A stretch of DNA of 64,000 bases from Hyunsoonleella pacifica (lineage in GTDB: Bacteria > Bacteroidota > Bacteroidia > Flavobacteriales > Flavobacteriaceae). The notes under the pieces are model-generated. The model was not told where the DNA came from. It made no database searches and saw only the letters and a program-made list of their open reading frames with translations. The number at the start of each line of letters is the position of its first letter. Position 1 is the stretch's first letter. Of this stretch, positions 50,008 to 58,227 are shown piece after piece. The position numbers were made by a program, and so were the translations under genes. The stretch is taken from NCBI RefSeq assembly GCF_004310335.1, contig NZ_SIRS01000004.1:289856-353855 (forward strand). Direction: 5' to 3'.

Positions 50008-50937
50008 ATGTGTTTAATTAATAGCAATACATCCACCATCTACTTAACCGATGGTGGATTAGAAACCGATTTAATATTTAATAAACATATCGATTTACCA
50101 CATTTTGCAGCTTTTCCTCTTTTAGAAAATCCACATCAAAAAGAAATTCTAAAAAGCTACTATATAGAGTATTTGCAATTAGCTAAAACTTATAAAACTG
50201 GCTTTATTTTAGAAAGTCCAACATGGAGAGCTAATACAGACTGGGGATATACCTTAGGGTATTCCAAAGAAGACTTAATACGAATAAACAAACTAGCTAT
50301 TAAAGAACTTAAAACATTAAAAGCGCACTTTTCTAACCACATTCATTCAATTTTAATTAGTGGACAAATAGGCCCTCGAGGCGATGCATATAACATTAAC
50401 GAAGTAATGACTTCTGAAGCAGCAGCAGAATATCATTTATTACAAGTAAAAGCATTTAAAGAAGTAAAAACAGATATGGTTACAGCAATAACTATGAATA
50501 ATGTTGATGAAGCCTTAGGAATTGTATATGCTGCCAAAACGCAGTATATACCAGTAGTTATATCTTTTACTGTTGAGACAGATGGTAATCTACCTAGTGG
50601 AGAAAGCCTTGCAGAGGCAATTAACACCATAGATAATGGCACCAATACATATCCAAAATATTATATGATTAACTGTGCACATCCAACACATTTTTTAAAT
50701 AAAATAACATCAAATTCAACATGGAAATCAAGAATTAAAGGGATTCGAGCAAATGCCTCTTGTAAAAGTCATGCAGAGTTAGATCAATATACAACATTAG
50801 ATAAAGGCAATAAGGAAGAACTAGGGCAATGGTACATTTCATTAAAAAAGTATCTTCCAAATCTAAAAATCTTTGGAGGTTGTTGTGGTACAGATGCATC
50901 TCATGTAAAATCAATTTGCACGCAAATACTATCATAA
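50008..50937 (+). CDS. Homocysteine S-methyltransferase family protein
   Basis: 309 residues. Zinc-type cysteines appear in MINCAHPTHF and in GGCCGTDASH near the C-terminus; the N-terminal TDGGLETDLIF is typical. It probably moves a methyl group from S-methylmethionine or a similar donor to homocysteine. Terminated by the hairpin at 50965-50990. Confidence 0.88.
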   Translation: MCLINSNTSTIYLTDGGLETDLIFNKHIDLPHFAAFPLLENPHQKEILKSYYIEYLQLAKTYKTGFILESPTWRANTDWGYTLGYSKEDLIRINKLAIKELKTLKAHFSNHIHSILISGQIGPRGDAYNINEVMTSEAAAEYHLLQVKAFKEVKTDMVTAITMNNVDEALGIVYAAKTQYIPVVISFTVETDGNLPSGESLAEAINTIDNGTNTYPKYYMINCAHPTHFLNKITSNSTWKSRIKGIRANASCKSHAELDQYTTLDKGNKEELGQWYISLKKYLPNLKIFGGCCGTDASHVKSICTQILS

Positions 50938-50964
50938 TCTCAAAAAAACTACGTTCACAACTAG

Positions 50965-50990
50965 GGAGTATATATAATACTCCTTTTTTT
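50965..50990 (+). terminator. Rho-independent terminator
   Basis: GGAGTAT (50965-50971) and ATACTCC (50977-50983) form a stem with a 5-nt loop, followed by a T7 run. 28 bp after the methyltransferase stop. Confidence 0.9.
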
Positions 50991-51074
50991 ATTAGAATTC
51001 TTTAAACAATCTTGTTAGTAAAGAATTTGATGAACGACAGAGCTTATTGTATTTTTACAACTTAACACTAATCA

Positions 51075-51764
51075 ATGACCAAAATAAACGTCATAATCCC
51101 TGCATATAACGAAGCAGATTCAATAGCCAATGTTATAGCAGATATTCCTTCTATAGTTGATGAAGTTGTTGTAGTAAGTAATAATTCTACTGATGCAACA
51201 GAGGAAAATGCAAAAAATGCCGGAGCTACAGTTTTAAAAGAACACAGAAAAGGTTACGGCTATGCTTGCTTAAAAGGAATGGACTATATCTCCAAAAAAG
51301 CCCAAAAACCAGATATTATAGTATTTTTAGATGGCGATTACAGTGATTACCCAGAAGAACTCACTAAAATAGTAACACCAATTATTAAAGATAATATAGA
51401 TTTTGTAATTGGAGCAAGGGTAAAACGACTTAGAGAAGAAGGCTCTATGACGTTTCCTCAAATTTTTGGAAATTGGTTAGCAACCACTTTAATGAAACTC
51501 TTTTTTGGAGCAAAATTCTCAGATTTAGGCCCTTTTAGAGCCATAAAATATAATAAGTTATTGTCACTAAACATGGAAGACAAAACGTATGGTTGGACGG
51601 TAGAAATGCAATTAAAAGCTATAAAACAAAATCTAAGTTATACTGAAATACCTGTGAACTACAGAAATAGAATTGGAGTATCAAAAGTTTCAGGAACCGT
51701 AAAAGGTGCTATATTTGCAGGCATAAAAATACTAGGGTGGATTTTTAAATACAGTTTAAAATAA
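51075..51764 (+). CDS. GT2 glycosyltransferase, polyprenyl-phosphate sugar synthase-like
   Basis: 229 residues with GT-A motifs IIPAYNEADSI, VVVSNNSTDAT and FLDGDYSDYPEE (DxD). Like DPM1/GtrB-type synthases that load a sugar on a polyprenyl phosphate, but without their C-terminal membrane pair; the end (GAIFAGIKILGWIFKY) has one weak hydrophobic stretch. It overlaps the next GT gene by 1 nt (TAATG). Confidence 0.85.
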   Translation: MTKINVIIPAYNEADSIANVIADIPSIVDEVVVVSNNSTDATEENAKNAGATVLKEHRKGYGYACLKGMDYISKKAQKPDIIVFLDGDYSDYPEELTKIVTPIIKDNIDFVIGARVKRLREEGSMTFPQIFGNWLATTLMKLFFGAKFSDLGPFRAIKYNKLLSLNMEDKTYGWTVEMQLKAIKQNLSYTEIPVNYRNRIGVSKVSGTVKGAIFAGIKILGWIFKYSLK

Positions 51765-53254
51765 TGTATATAGAAACCGTAATTATTATAATTTATACCA
51801 TTGCATTGCTGCTCATTTTCATGTATGCGCTGGCACAACTTAACTTATTATTTAATTATCTATCCGCACAAAAAAAGGATACTACTTGCGAAACTTTCGA
51901 TTTATCTAACGCCAAAGAAGTTCCCTATGTAACCATACAACTTCCTGTATACAACGAAATGTATGTAATGGAACGTTTACTAGATAATATTGCTCAAATA
52001 GACTATCCAAAAGATAAATTAGAAATTCAAGTTTTAGACGATTCTACTGATGAAACAGTAAAAAGTACTAAAGCACATGTAGAGCAACTCCAAAAAACAG
52101 GATTAGACATACAACATATCACAAGAAAAATAAGAACAGGCTTTAAAGCTGGTGCACTAAAAGAAGGTTTAGAAATCGCAAAAGGCGAATTTATTGCCAT
52201 TTTCGATTCTGATTTTCTTCCAACATCAGATTGGTTAAAGCGTACAGTACCTTATTTTAAAAATGATGATATTGGTGTTGTACAAACCCGGTGGGGACAT
52301 ATAAATCGTGATTTTTCAGTACTAACCAAAATTCAAGCCTTTGCCCTAGATGCGCATTTTACATTAGAACAAGTTGGGCGTAACAGTAAAGGGCACTTTA
52401 TAAATTTTAATGGCACTGCAGGAATTTGGCGTAAAGAGTGTATAATTGATGCAGGTAATTGGGAAGGCGACACACTTACAGAAGATTTAGATTTAAGTTA
52501 TCGTGCCCAATTAAAAAACTGGAAATTTAAATACTTAGAAGACGTAGAAACCCCAGCAGAATTACCCATAGTAATAAGCGCAGCACGTTCGCAACAATTT
52601 AGGTGGAATAAAGGAGGTGCAGAGAACTTTAGAAAAATGCTTTGGCGTGTATTAAAAAACAAAAATATCTCTGCCAAAACAAAGGTACATGGTTTACTAC
52701 ATTTACTTAATAGCACCATGTTTTTAAGCATTTTGGTAGTGGCCGTTTTAAGTATACCAATGCTATATATTAAAAATGAGTATGCACACCTTAAGCCATA
52801 CTTTATTATAATGAGTTTCTTTGTAATTAGCACAGCCATTTTCTTTATTTGTTATTGGATTATGTATCGAAAAATATATGGAGGAGGCATCAAAAACTTC
52901 ATGGGATATATAGGTATGTTTTTCGTGTTTTTCTCAATAGCAATGGGCTTCTCCCTGCATAATTCTATAGCCGTTTTAGAAGGGCACTTAGGAAAGAAAA
53001 GTGAGTTTGTAAGAACTCCAAAATTCAACATCAGTAAGTTTAAAGATAACTGGAAACATAACAAATACATAAAAAAAACAGTTTCAGCACATGTCATCCT
53101 AGAAGGCATCCTAATGGCATATTTTGGTTTTGGTATGTATAGTGCATTTGTAGTTGGAGATCAAGGCGGCGATTTTGGACTTTTCCCATTCCACCTAATG
53201 CTATTCGTAGGCTTTGGCTACGTATTTTTTAAATCGTTAACCTCTAAAGTTTAA
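51764..53254 (+). CDS. Processive GT2 glycosyltransferase (CelA/BcsA-like)
   Basis: 496 residues. One N-terminal and four or five C-terminal membrane segments surround a GT-A domain with the D,D,D,QxxRW set: LDDSTD, DSDFLP, TEDLDLSYR and QQFRW. Glucomannan or mannan synthase-like activity is possible. Translationally coupled to the preceding GT2 gene. Confidence 0.88.
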   Translation: MYIETVIIIIYTIALLLIFMYALAQLNLLFNYLSAQKKDTTCETFDLSNAKEVPYVTIQLPVYNEMYVMERLLDNIAQIDYPKDKLEIQVLDDSTDETVKSTKAHVEQLQKTGLDIQHITRKIRTGFKAGALKEGLEIAKGEFIAIFDSDFLPTSDWLKRTVPYFKNDDIGVVQTRWGHINRDFSVLTKIQAFALDAHFTLEQVGRNSKGHFINFNGTAGIWRKECIIDAGNWEGDTLTEDLDLSYRAQLKNWKFKYLEDVETPAELPIVISAARSQQFRWNKGGAENFRKMLWRVLKNKNISAKTKVHGLLHLLNSTMFLSILVVAVLSIPMLYIKNEYAHLKPYFIIMSFFVISTAIFFICYWIMYRKIYGGGIKNFMGYIGMFFVFFSIAMGFSLHNSIAVLEGHLGKKSEFVRTPKFNISKFKDNWKHNKYIKKTVSAHVILEGILMAYFGFGMYSAFVVGDQGGDFGLFPFHLMLFVGFGYVFFKSLTSKV

Positions 53255-53264
53255 TTTTTATTTT

Positions 53265-53351
53265 GGGCGTTACCCTAAAGGGTCGGGCTTTCCGTTACAA
53301 GTCCTCACTCCTACGTCGCTGTGGGCTTTCCACTGCAATCCCTAACGCGGA
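53265..53351 (-). repeat. REP-like dispersed element, copy B
   Basis: On the minus strand it starts CCGCGTTAGGGATTG (53351 down), contains GGAAAGCCCACAG and GGAAAGCCCGACCC, and ends GGGTAACGCCC near 53265. The ends carry the same GCGTTA/TAACGC inverted repeat as copy A, but the internal stem is different. Confidence 0.8.
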
Positions 53352-53404
53352 TTTATTTACTAACTAAGTTTTAAATCGGAAAATAAAAGGCGTTTTTAGA
53401 GAGG

Positions 53405-53465
53405 TTCGTTTAATGTGTTTACGGATATGCGTCGTTTCAATGACGTATATCCGACGTTAAACGAA
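53405..53465. ncRNA. Strong 61-bp hairpin element, function unknown
   Basis: Outer arms TTCGTTTAA (53405-53413) and TTAAACGAA (53457-53465) pair perfectly. Inner arms CGGATATGCGTC (53422-53433) and GACGTATATCCG (53442-53453) pair in 11 of 12 positions, the exception being a G-T pair, around an 8-nt loop. A T8 run lies 11 nt downstream on the plus strand. It could be a structured RNA, a terminator-like unit or a palindromic element; I call it ncRNA only tentatively. Confidence 0.45.
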
Positions 53466-53530
53466 GGTAGCAGATTTTTTTTACAAAATCAAGTAAGCTT
53501 CTTTTATAAAAAGCAACAAACAAATAGTAT

Positions 53531-53538
53531 TATATTTG
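53531..53538 (+). promoter_or_regulatory. TATATTTG -7 motif just before the mannosyltransferase ATG
   Basis: A full match to TAnnTTTG ends 4 bp before the ATG at 53543, so transcription would start at or next to the start codon. No TTG is seen at the expected -33 position. Confidence 0.35.
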
Positions 53539-53542
53539 GTTC

Positions 53543-55024
53543 ATGCTTTTAAATCCAACGTTTTTAAAACTTAATAGAATACCGTTACTAATGGTATTAA
53601 CTAGTGCATTACTCTATTGGGTTTTTGCATACAATTTAGTACGAACAGATTACATAAAACTCATAACGCTATACAGCGCCTTGTTTTTTCTGTTTTACAA
53701 ACTCGTGCAACATTTTAAAAGTAATATCCCTTTTTTAACCTACCTAGCATTCGCATTAAGAGCAATTTTTATTCTAGCTACCCCCAATTTATCTCAAGAT
53801 TTTTACCGTTTTATTTGGGACGGACGTATGATTTTTGAAGGGTTTAACCCATATCTATACACCGTAGAATCCTTTATAAATCAAGGCACATTTCCTGTAG
53901 CCCAAGCCCAAGAACTTAGAGAAGGTATGGGTCCATTAAATGCTGGCCACTATACTAATTACCCACCTGTAAATCAATTATGCTTTGTAATAGCTGGACT
54001 ATTTGCTGGTAAAAATATTTTGGGTTCTGCCATAGTATTACGACTATTAATAATTGCTGCAGACTTTGGCACATTACATTTTGGTAAAAAACTACTAGAA
54101 CAACTAAACATCCCCAAACACCAAATCTTTTGGTATATCTTAAACCCATTTATCATTATAGAACTTACAGGAAATCTACATTTTGAAGGTGTTATGATTT
54201 TCTTTCTCGTTTGGAGTTTGTATTTACTGTATAGTGGTAAATGGCTATGGAGCGCTGTAGTTCTCGCACTCTCTATCTCCGTAAAGCTAATTCCTTTAAT
54301 ATTCTTACCACTGTTTTTTCAGTGGTTTATTAATAATAAATCAAAGACTTCTAAAGGAACACCCTTAAAGTCCCCTCAAGATAACAATACTAATATCCAC
54401 CCGAGCAATGCATTACATAAAAAAACTTCAAAATGGATTCCTGCCTTCGCAGAAATGACAAGGTTGATTGGATTTTACAGCATAGTTTTAATAACTACTA
54501 TTGTGTTATTCCTTCCATTTTACAGTTCAGAATTCATAAACAATTATTCGCAAACCGTAGCCCTTTGGTTTCAAAATTTTGAATTTAATGCCAGTATCTA
54601 TTACGTCGCCAGAGAGATAGGATATCTTTTTAGAGGTTATAACGAAATTGCTATCATCGGAAAAATCATTCCAATAGTAGTAGTACTAGTGACACTAATT
54701 ATTACATTCTTTAGAAAAAACAAAACCATGGTAGCACTAATAACAGCAATGCTATTTGTACTCTCATTCTATTACTTTACAACCACCACAGTACATCCAT
54801 GGTATGTTGCCACACTATTAATCCTTTCAGTATTTACAAAGTACAAATTCCCTTTGGTTTGGAGCTTTGTAATTATCTTAAGCTATCTCGCTTACGTAAA
54901 TCTTAACAAAGCAGATAAATCTGAAAACCTATGGATAATAGCTGTAGAGTACATTATAGTGTATGGCGTATTTATCTGGGAAATTTTCTTCAAAAAACCT
55001 AATGTTAGGCTAAAGCAATTTTAA
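53543..55024 (+). CDS. Polyprenol-phosphate-mannose-type mannosyltransferase with palindromic insert
   Basis: 493 residues, multi-pass membrane protein of the GT87/PIG-M-like group: QDFYRFIWDGRM near residue 87 (acidic-aromatic first loop motif), PPVNQL near 142, HFEGVMIFFLVW near 214. It probably uses lipid-linked mannose, perhaps made by the GT2 at 51075. A hydrophilic loop at about residues 265-306 contains WIPAFAEMT (298-306), the translation of a palindromic DNA element. The ATG at 53543 sits 5 nt after a -7 motif; an internal ATG at 53591 is an alternative. Confidence 0.84.
   Translation: MLLNPTFLKLNRIPLLMVLTSALLYWVFAYNLVRTDYIKLITLYSALFFLFYKLVQHFKSNIPFLTYLAFALRAIFILATPNLSQDFYRFIWDGRMIFEGFNPYLYTVESFINQGTFPVAQAQELREGMGPLNAGHYTNYPPVNQLCFVIAGLFAGKNILGSAIVLRLLIIAADFGTLHFGKKLLEQLNIPKHQIFWYILNPFIIIELTGNLHFEGVMIFFLVWSLYLLYSGKWLWSAVVLALSISVKLIPLIFLPLFFQWFINNKSKTSKGTPLKSPQDNNTNIHPSNALHKKTSKWIPAFAEMTRLIGFYSIVLITTIVLFLPFYSSEFINNYSQTVALWFQNFEFNASIYYVAREIGYLFRGYNEIAIIGKIIPIVVVLVTLIITFFRKNKTMVALITAMLFVLSFYYFTTTTVHPWYVATLLILSVFTKYKFPLVWSFVIILSYLAYVNLNKADKSENLWIIAVEYIIVYGVFIWEIFFKKPNVRLKQF
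54434..54460 (+). repeat. Palindromic element inserted in frame in the mannosyltransferase gene
   Basis: TGG, then ATTCCTGC (54437-54444), loop CTTC, then GCAGAAAT (54449-54456) and GACA. Seven of eight stem pairs are complementary. This is the widely dispersed GGATTCCTGCCTTCGCAGGAAT type of palindrome with point changes, and it encodes WIPAFAEMT. Confidence 0.65.
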
Positions 55025-55231
55025 GCTCTGCACACGATAAATTTCGTCCTCTCCATCTAAATCTTCAACAAAGGTTATCCTAAAATCTTTATCAATTAAG
55101 TCTTTGTCATTCTTTAAATCAAATTGTTTTAAAACGCGAGGGTGCACCTCTTCAAAAGCCAATTCTTCACCATTTTCAAACCAAAAGGTAAAGTAACCGT
55201 TTTTATAAGACTTAAAAACAGCTGTTCTCAT
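55010..55231 (-). CDS. Small conserved-looking protein, function unknown
   Basis: 73 residues, acidic, cytoplasmic (MRTAVFKSYKNGYFTFWFENGEEL). Starts at ATG, and its 3' end overlaps the convergent mannosyltransferase by 15 nt. No domain recognised. It lies 20 nt after the next small gene, so they may be co-transcribed. Confidence 0.7.
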   Translation of the reverse strand: MRTAVFKSYKNGYFTFWFENGEELAFEEVHPRVLKQFDLKNDKDLIDKDFRITFVEDLDGEDEIYRVQSLKLL

Positions 55232-55251
55232 AATATATAAAGTAAAAAGTA

Positions 55252-55578
55252 TTAATCATTAGTAGTACCCAAAGCCTGCTCATCCATTTTAGGAGATCGC
55301 ACAGCATTAGGATTGTTATTATCAAAATCTTCGTAATCATCTTCATCATAATTTTGCATAGTAACCGCAAGTTTAGAACTAACTTTTACCAAATATTTGG
55401 TATCATTAGTGGTAACCTCAACAGCTTCTATAATATCATTATGTTGATTTCTAAAAGAAATTATATGGTCATCATCATATCCATCAGGATATTTTTCAAC
55501 TAATAAGGAGAGAATCTCTGGGGTTAATTTTTTGAAATCTACAATAACCCGCTTTAAGTTATCATTTTTTTGTTTCAT
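55252..55578 (-). CDS. Small acidic protein, function unknown
   Basis: 108 residues. N-terminal half KRVIVDFKKLTPEILSLLVEKYP, then a short beta-like core and a very acidic tail (EDDYEDFDNNNP). No signal peptide. I do not recognise the family. Pairs with the 73-residue protein downstream. Confidence 0.7.
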   Translation of the reverse strand: MKQKNDNLKRVIVDFKKLTPEILSLLVEKYPDGYDDDHIISFRNQHNDIIEAVEVTTNDTKYLVKVSSKLAVTMQNYDEDDYEDFDNNNPNAVRSPKMDEQALGTTND

Positions 55579-55796
55579 GGTTGGTTACTTTTTTTGATTT
55601 GGTCAATTTTATTAGTAAAAAGATACGGAAAAAATAAAAATGCAACAACTGCAGAGTTATTTCACAGTAACTTTTTTTATTCTAAATTAAATATTTTTTA
55701 AAAAAATAAAACTATACCTCTAAGATTAATTCTATGTTATCAGAACAAAAAATTAATACTATTAATAGCAAACAGAAGTAACATCAAAAAACTAAA

Positions 55797-55820
55797 AAAG
55801 CCACCTAAAAAGGTGGCTTT
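55797..55820 (-). terminator. Rho-independent terminator
   Basis: AAAGCCACC (55797-55805) and GGTGGCTTT (55812-55820) pair perfectly; on the minus strand a T run follows. It lies 24 bp after the stop of the secreted protein gene at 55844. Nothing else is evident between 55579 and 55796. Confidence 0.88.
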
Positions 55821-55843
55821 AAGTATATACTTAATTTTATTGT

Positions 55844-56191
55844 TTACAGCTTTTCTAACTCTGTAATAGTTTTAATTTCATTACCGTTATCGTCTATTTT
55901 TGTGGTATAGGTAACTTTAAAATTAACACCGATAAACGTTTCAGAGTGTAAATCAAAAACGCTTAATACGGGTTCATCTACTTGCTGAAACACCATGGTA
56001 AACGACTCGCCATTCTCTTCAACTTCAAAATTATAACCATCGCCATCACTGCCTTTATATATGGCATTTACTTCCCCAGAATCTTGAATTATTAACGATA
56101 ATTCATCTGAAGGCACTTCATTTGTAAAACTTGATAATGTAAAAAACAGCATCAAGAAACTACATAACATAAACAAAAATTTTGTTCTCAT
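55844..56191 (-). CDS. Small secreted protein, function unknown
   Basis: 115 residues: signal peptide to about residue 24 (TLSSFTNE), then an acidic beta-rich domain (GDGYNFEVEENGESFTMVFQ). No motif recognised. Single-gene unit with its own terminator. Confidence 0.75.
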   Translation of the reverse strand: MRTKFLFMLCSFLMLFFTLSSFTNEVPSDELSLIIQDSGEVNAIYKGSDGDGYNFEVEENGESFTMVFQQVDEPVLSVFDLHSETFIGVNFKVTYTTKIDDNGNEIKTITELEKL

Positions 56192-56375
56192 TTTGATAAA
56201 ATTTATAGATTAAAATAAAATAATTTACAGGAATTCTCCTGTTAGGTTAAGTTCATATCACACATCATTTCGACGTCAAAAAACAATATGCAATTATAAT
56301 AAATACGCTAGCATGTAATCTTTAGATTTCACAAAAACGTTTTTACCAAATATTTAACACTATCTATAAATTATT

Positions 56376-57209
56376 TTACAACATTCTTAATGTATTCAAC
56401 TCTTGTTCAGTTAAATGTTTCCAATGTCCTCGAGGAATATCTTTTTTTGTTAAATGCCCAATAGCCACGCAATCTAAACTTAAAATATCGTAGCTAAAAT
56501 GCTCAAAAATAGTTCGTATAATGGTATTACCTGTATTCTTTATTTTTAAGCCCACTTCTTTCTTACTGGCGCCGTCTATATAACTTATTTCTTCTACCTC
56601 AATAAGTTTGCCTTCAAACTTAAAACCATTTTGTATCTTTTTTAAGTCCTCTAGCTTCAAGTTTTTATCGAGTTCTATATGAAATAAACGCGCTACTCCG
56701 TTTTTAGAATTAGTGAATTTTTTATGAATAGTCTCATCATTCGTAAACAGCAATAAACCTTTAGAATTCCTACCTAGCCGACCAATTGGTTTTATTCTGG
56801 CACTAGTTGCATTAGCCACCAAATCCATAACCGTTCTACCTTTTCCTTCACTTGTTGTTGTTGCAAAACCTTTAGGCTTATTTAACAACACATAAGCCTT
56901 TTTCTCTGGGTTTATTCTAGCCCCATCATAACGCACTTCATCTGCTGGCTTTACTTTATAACCCATTTCGGTAATTACCTTACCATTTACAGAAACTAAA
57001 CCTGTTGCAATATGTACATCAGCTTCACGACGAGAACAAACACCTGTATTTGCAACATATTTATTTAGTCTTATTTCATCAGAATGCTTTTGACTTTTAT
57101 TCGGTTTTTTTGAAGACGTATTTTCTTTTGCGTAATTAGAAAAACTTTTTTTTCTATTACCCTTTCTATTAGATTTCCCTTTACTTCTATCGCCTTGGTG
57201 CCTATTCAT
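56376..57209 (-). CDS. RsuA/RluB-family pseudouridine synthase homologue lacking the catalytic Asp
   Basis: 277 residues: basic Lys/Arg/Ser-rich tail to residue 45, S4 RNA-binding domain (RLNKYVANTGVCSRREAD) at about 47-95, then the synthase domain. The family motif is GRLD-x-x-[S/T]-x-GLLL; here residues 143-154 read GRLGRNSKGLLL, with the nucleophile Asp replaced by Gly146 (codon GGT, 56774-56772). The rest is well kept (LLNKPKGF, IIRTIFEHFSYDILSLDCVAIG). So it may be inactive as an enzyme, or bind rRNA only. A TATCTTTG promoter lies 17 bp upstream of the ATG. Confidence 0.88.
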   Translation of the reverse strand: MNRHQGDRSKGKSNRKGNRKKSFSNYAKENTSSKKPNKSQKHSDEIRLNKYVANTGVCSRREADVHIATGLVSVNGKVITEMGYKVKPADEVRYDGARINPEKKAYVLLNKPKGFATTTSEGKGRTVMDLVANATSARIKPIGRLGRNSKGLLLFTNDETIHKKFTNSKNGVARLFHIELDKNLKLEDLKKIQNGFKFEGKLIEVEEISYIDGASKKEVGLKIKNTGNTIIRTIFEHFSYDILSLDCVAIGHLTKKDIPRGHWKHLTEQELNTLRML

Positions 57210-57225
57210 TACAAATAATTTTCCG

Positions 57226-57233
57226 CAAAGATA
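57226..57233 (-). promoter_or_regulatory. Promoter -7 element for the pseudouridine synthase homologue
   Basis: The minus strand reads TATCTTTG, a full match to TAnnTTTG, leaving a leader of about 10 nt. No clear -33 TTG. Confidence 0.4.
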
Positions 57234-57276
57234 TATCTAATAATTAACGATTAAAGGTTTTAAATTGATGATTTAT

Positions 57277-58227
57277 CTATTTGTTAAATTTCACAGTGGA
57301 TTGTCGCTCTCTATTCACATGTAACTGTGTAACATCGGGTCTGGAATAATGCCCAACAGGATCAAAATTCTGACGCTCTTCATACACCCTATTAAAATCA
57401 ATAGTCTCTATAACTAATCCATGTTTGTGTAAAACAGGTGCTACAATCCACTCCCCATCAGGTCCAGCAATACAGCTTCCACCATTAGCTAATATCTCTG
57501 GTGTATTATTCAATATTTCATTCAGATGTGGCGTGTCTTTTGGAAAATCGTTTTTCGTCATCAAACTACTTACCGAAATCACAAAAGAGCGGGATTCTCT
57601 TGCAATAAATCGTGTTATATCTTTGGTATTATGATCACTCCCTGGCCATACTGCGATATGTAAATTTTCGCCTAAACCATATAATGCTGCTCTAGGTAAA
57701 GGCATCCAATTTTCCCAACAATTTAATCCTCCTACAGTAAAATCTTTTAATGGGTGTACTTGTAAGCCATTGCCATCTCCAGGAGCCCACGTTAAGCGCT
57801 CATCATAAGTGGGCTGTAATTTGCGATGTGTAGATTTAATTTCGCCTTTTTCATTGATATAAACTAACGACGCATAAATACTATGCCCTCCTCTATCAAG
57901 TGGACGTTCAATAATCCCCAAATACACAGCGATTTTATTTGCTTTGGCAAGTTCACAAATGGTCTGTAAGTCGCCATCTTCAATAGTTACAGAATTCCTT
58001 ACATAATGTGCATGCAATTCTTTATTTACATTAGTGTTCCATTCTGCTCCCCCTGTTAATGCTAACCAAAAAGGATATCCAGGTACTAAACCTTCTCCAA
58101 AAATAATTAATTCACAATCCTCTTTAGCAGCATCAATAATTGATTGTTCTACTTTTTTTAAGGTCTCTGCTTTATTTAACCAAACTGGCGAAATTTGCGC
58201 TAAAGCTACTTTTAATAAATTCTGCAT
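57277..58227 (-). CDS. Nitrilase/carbon-nitrogen hydrolase
   Basis: 316 residues. Catalytic Glu45 (FGEGLVPGYP), Lys136 (HRKLQPTYDE) and Cys170 (GLNCWENW) form the nitrilase triad; the CWENW motif is that of true nitrilases (aliphatic nitrile to acid and ammonia) rather than amidases. It abuts the UbiA gene (58228), whose ATG lies upstream in the same transcript. Confidence 0.92.
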   Translation of the reverse strand: MQNLLKVALAQISPVWLNKAETLKKVEQSIIDAAKEDCELIIFGEGLVPGYPFWLALTGGAEWNTNVNKELHAHYVRNSVTIEDGDLQTICELAKANKIAVYLGIIERPLDRGGHSIYASLVYINEKGEIKSTHRKLQPTYDERLTWAPGDGNGLQVHPLKDFTVGGLNCWENWMPLPRAALYGLGENLHIAVWPGSDHNTKDITRFIARESRSFVISVSSLMTKNDFPKDTPHLNEILNNTPEILANGGSCIAGPDGEWIVAPVLHKHGLVIETIDFNRVYEERQNFDPVGHYSRPDVTQLHVNRERQSTVKFNK

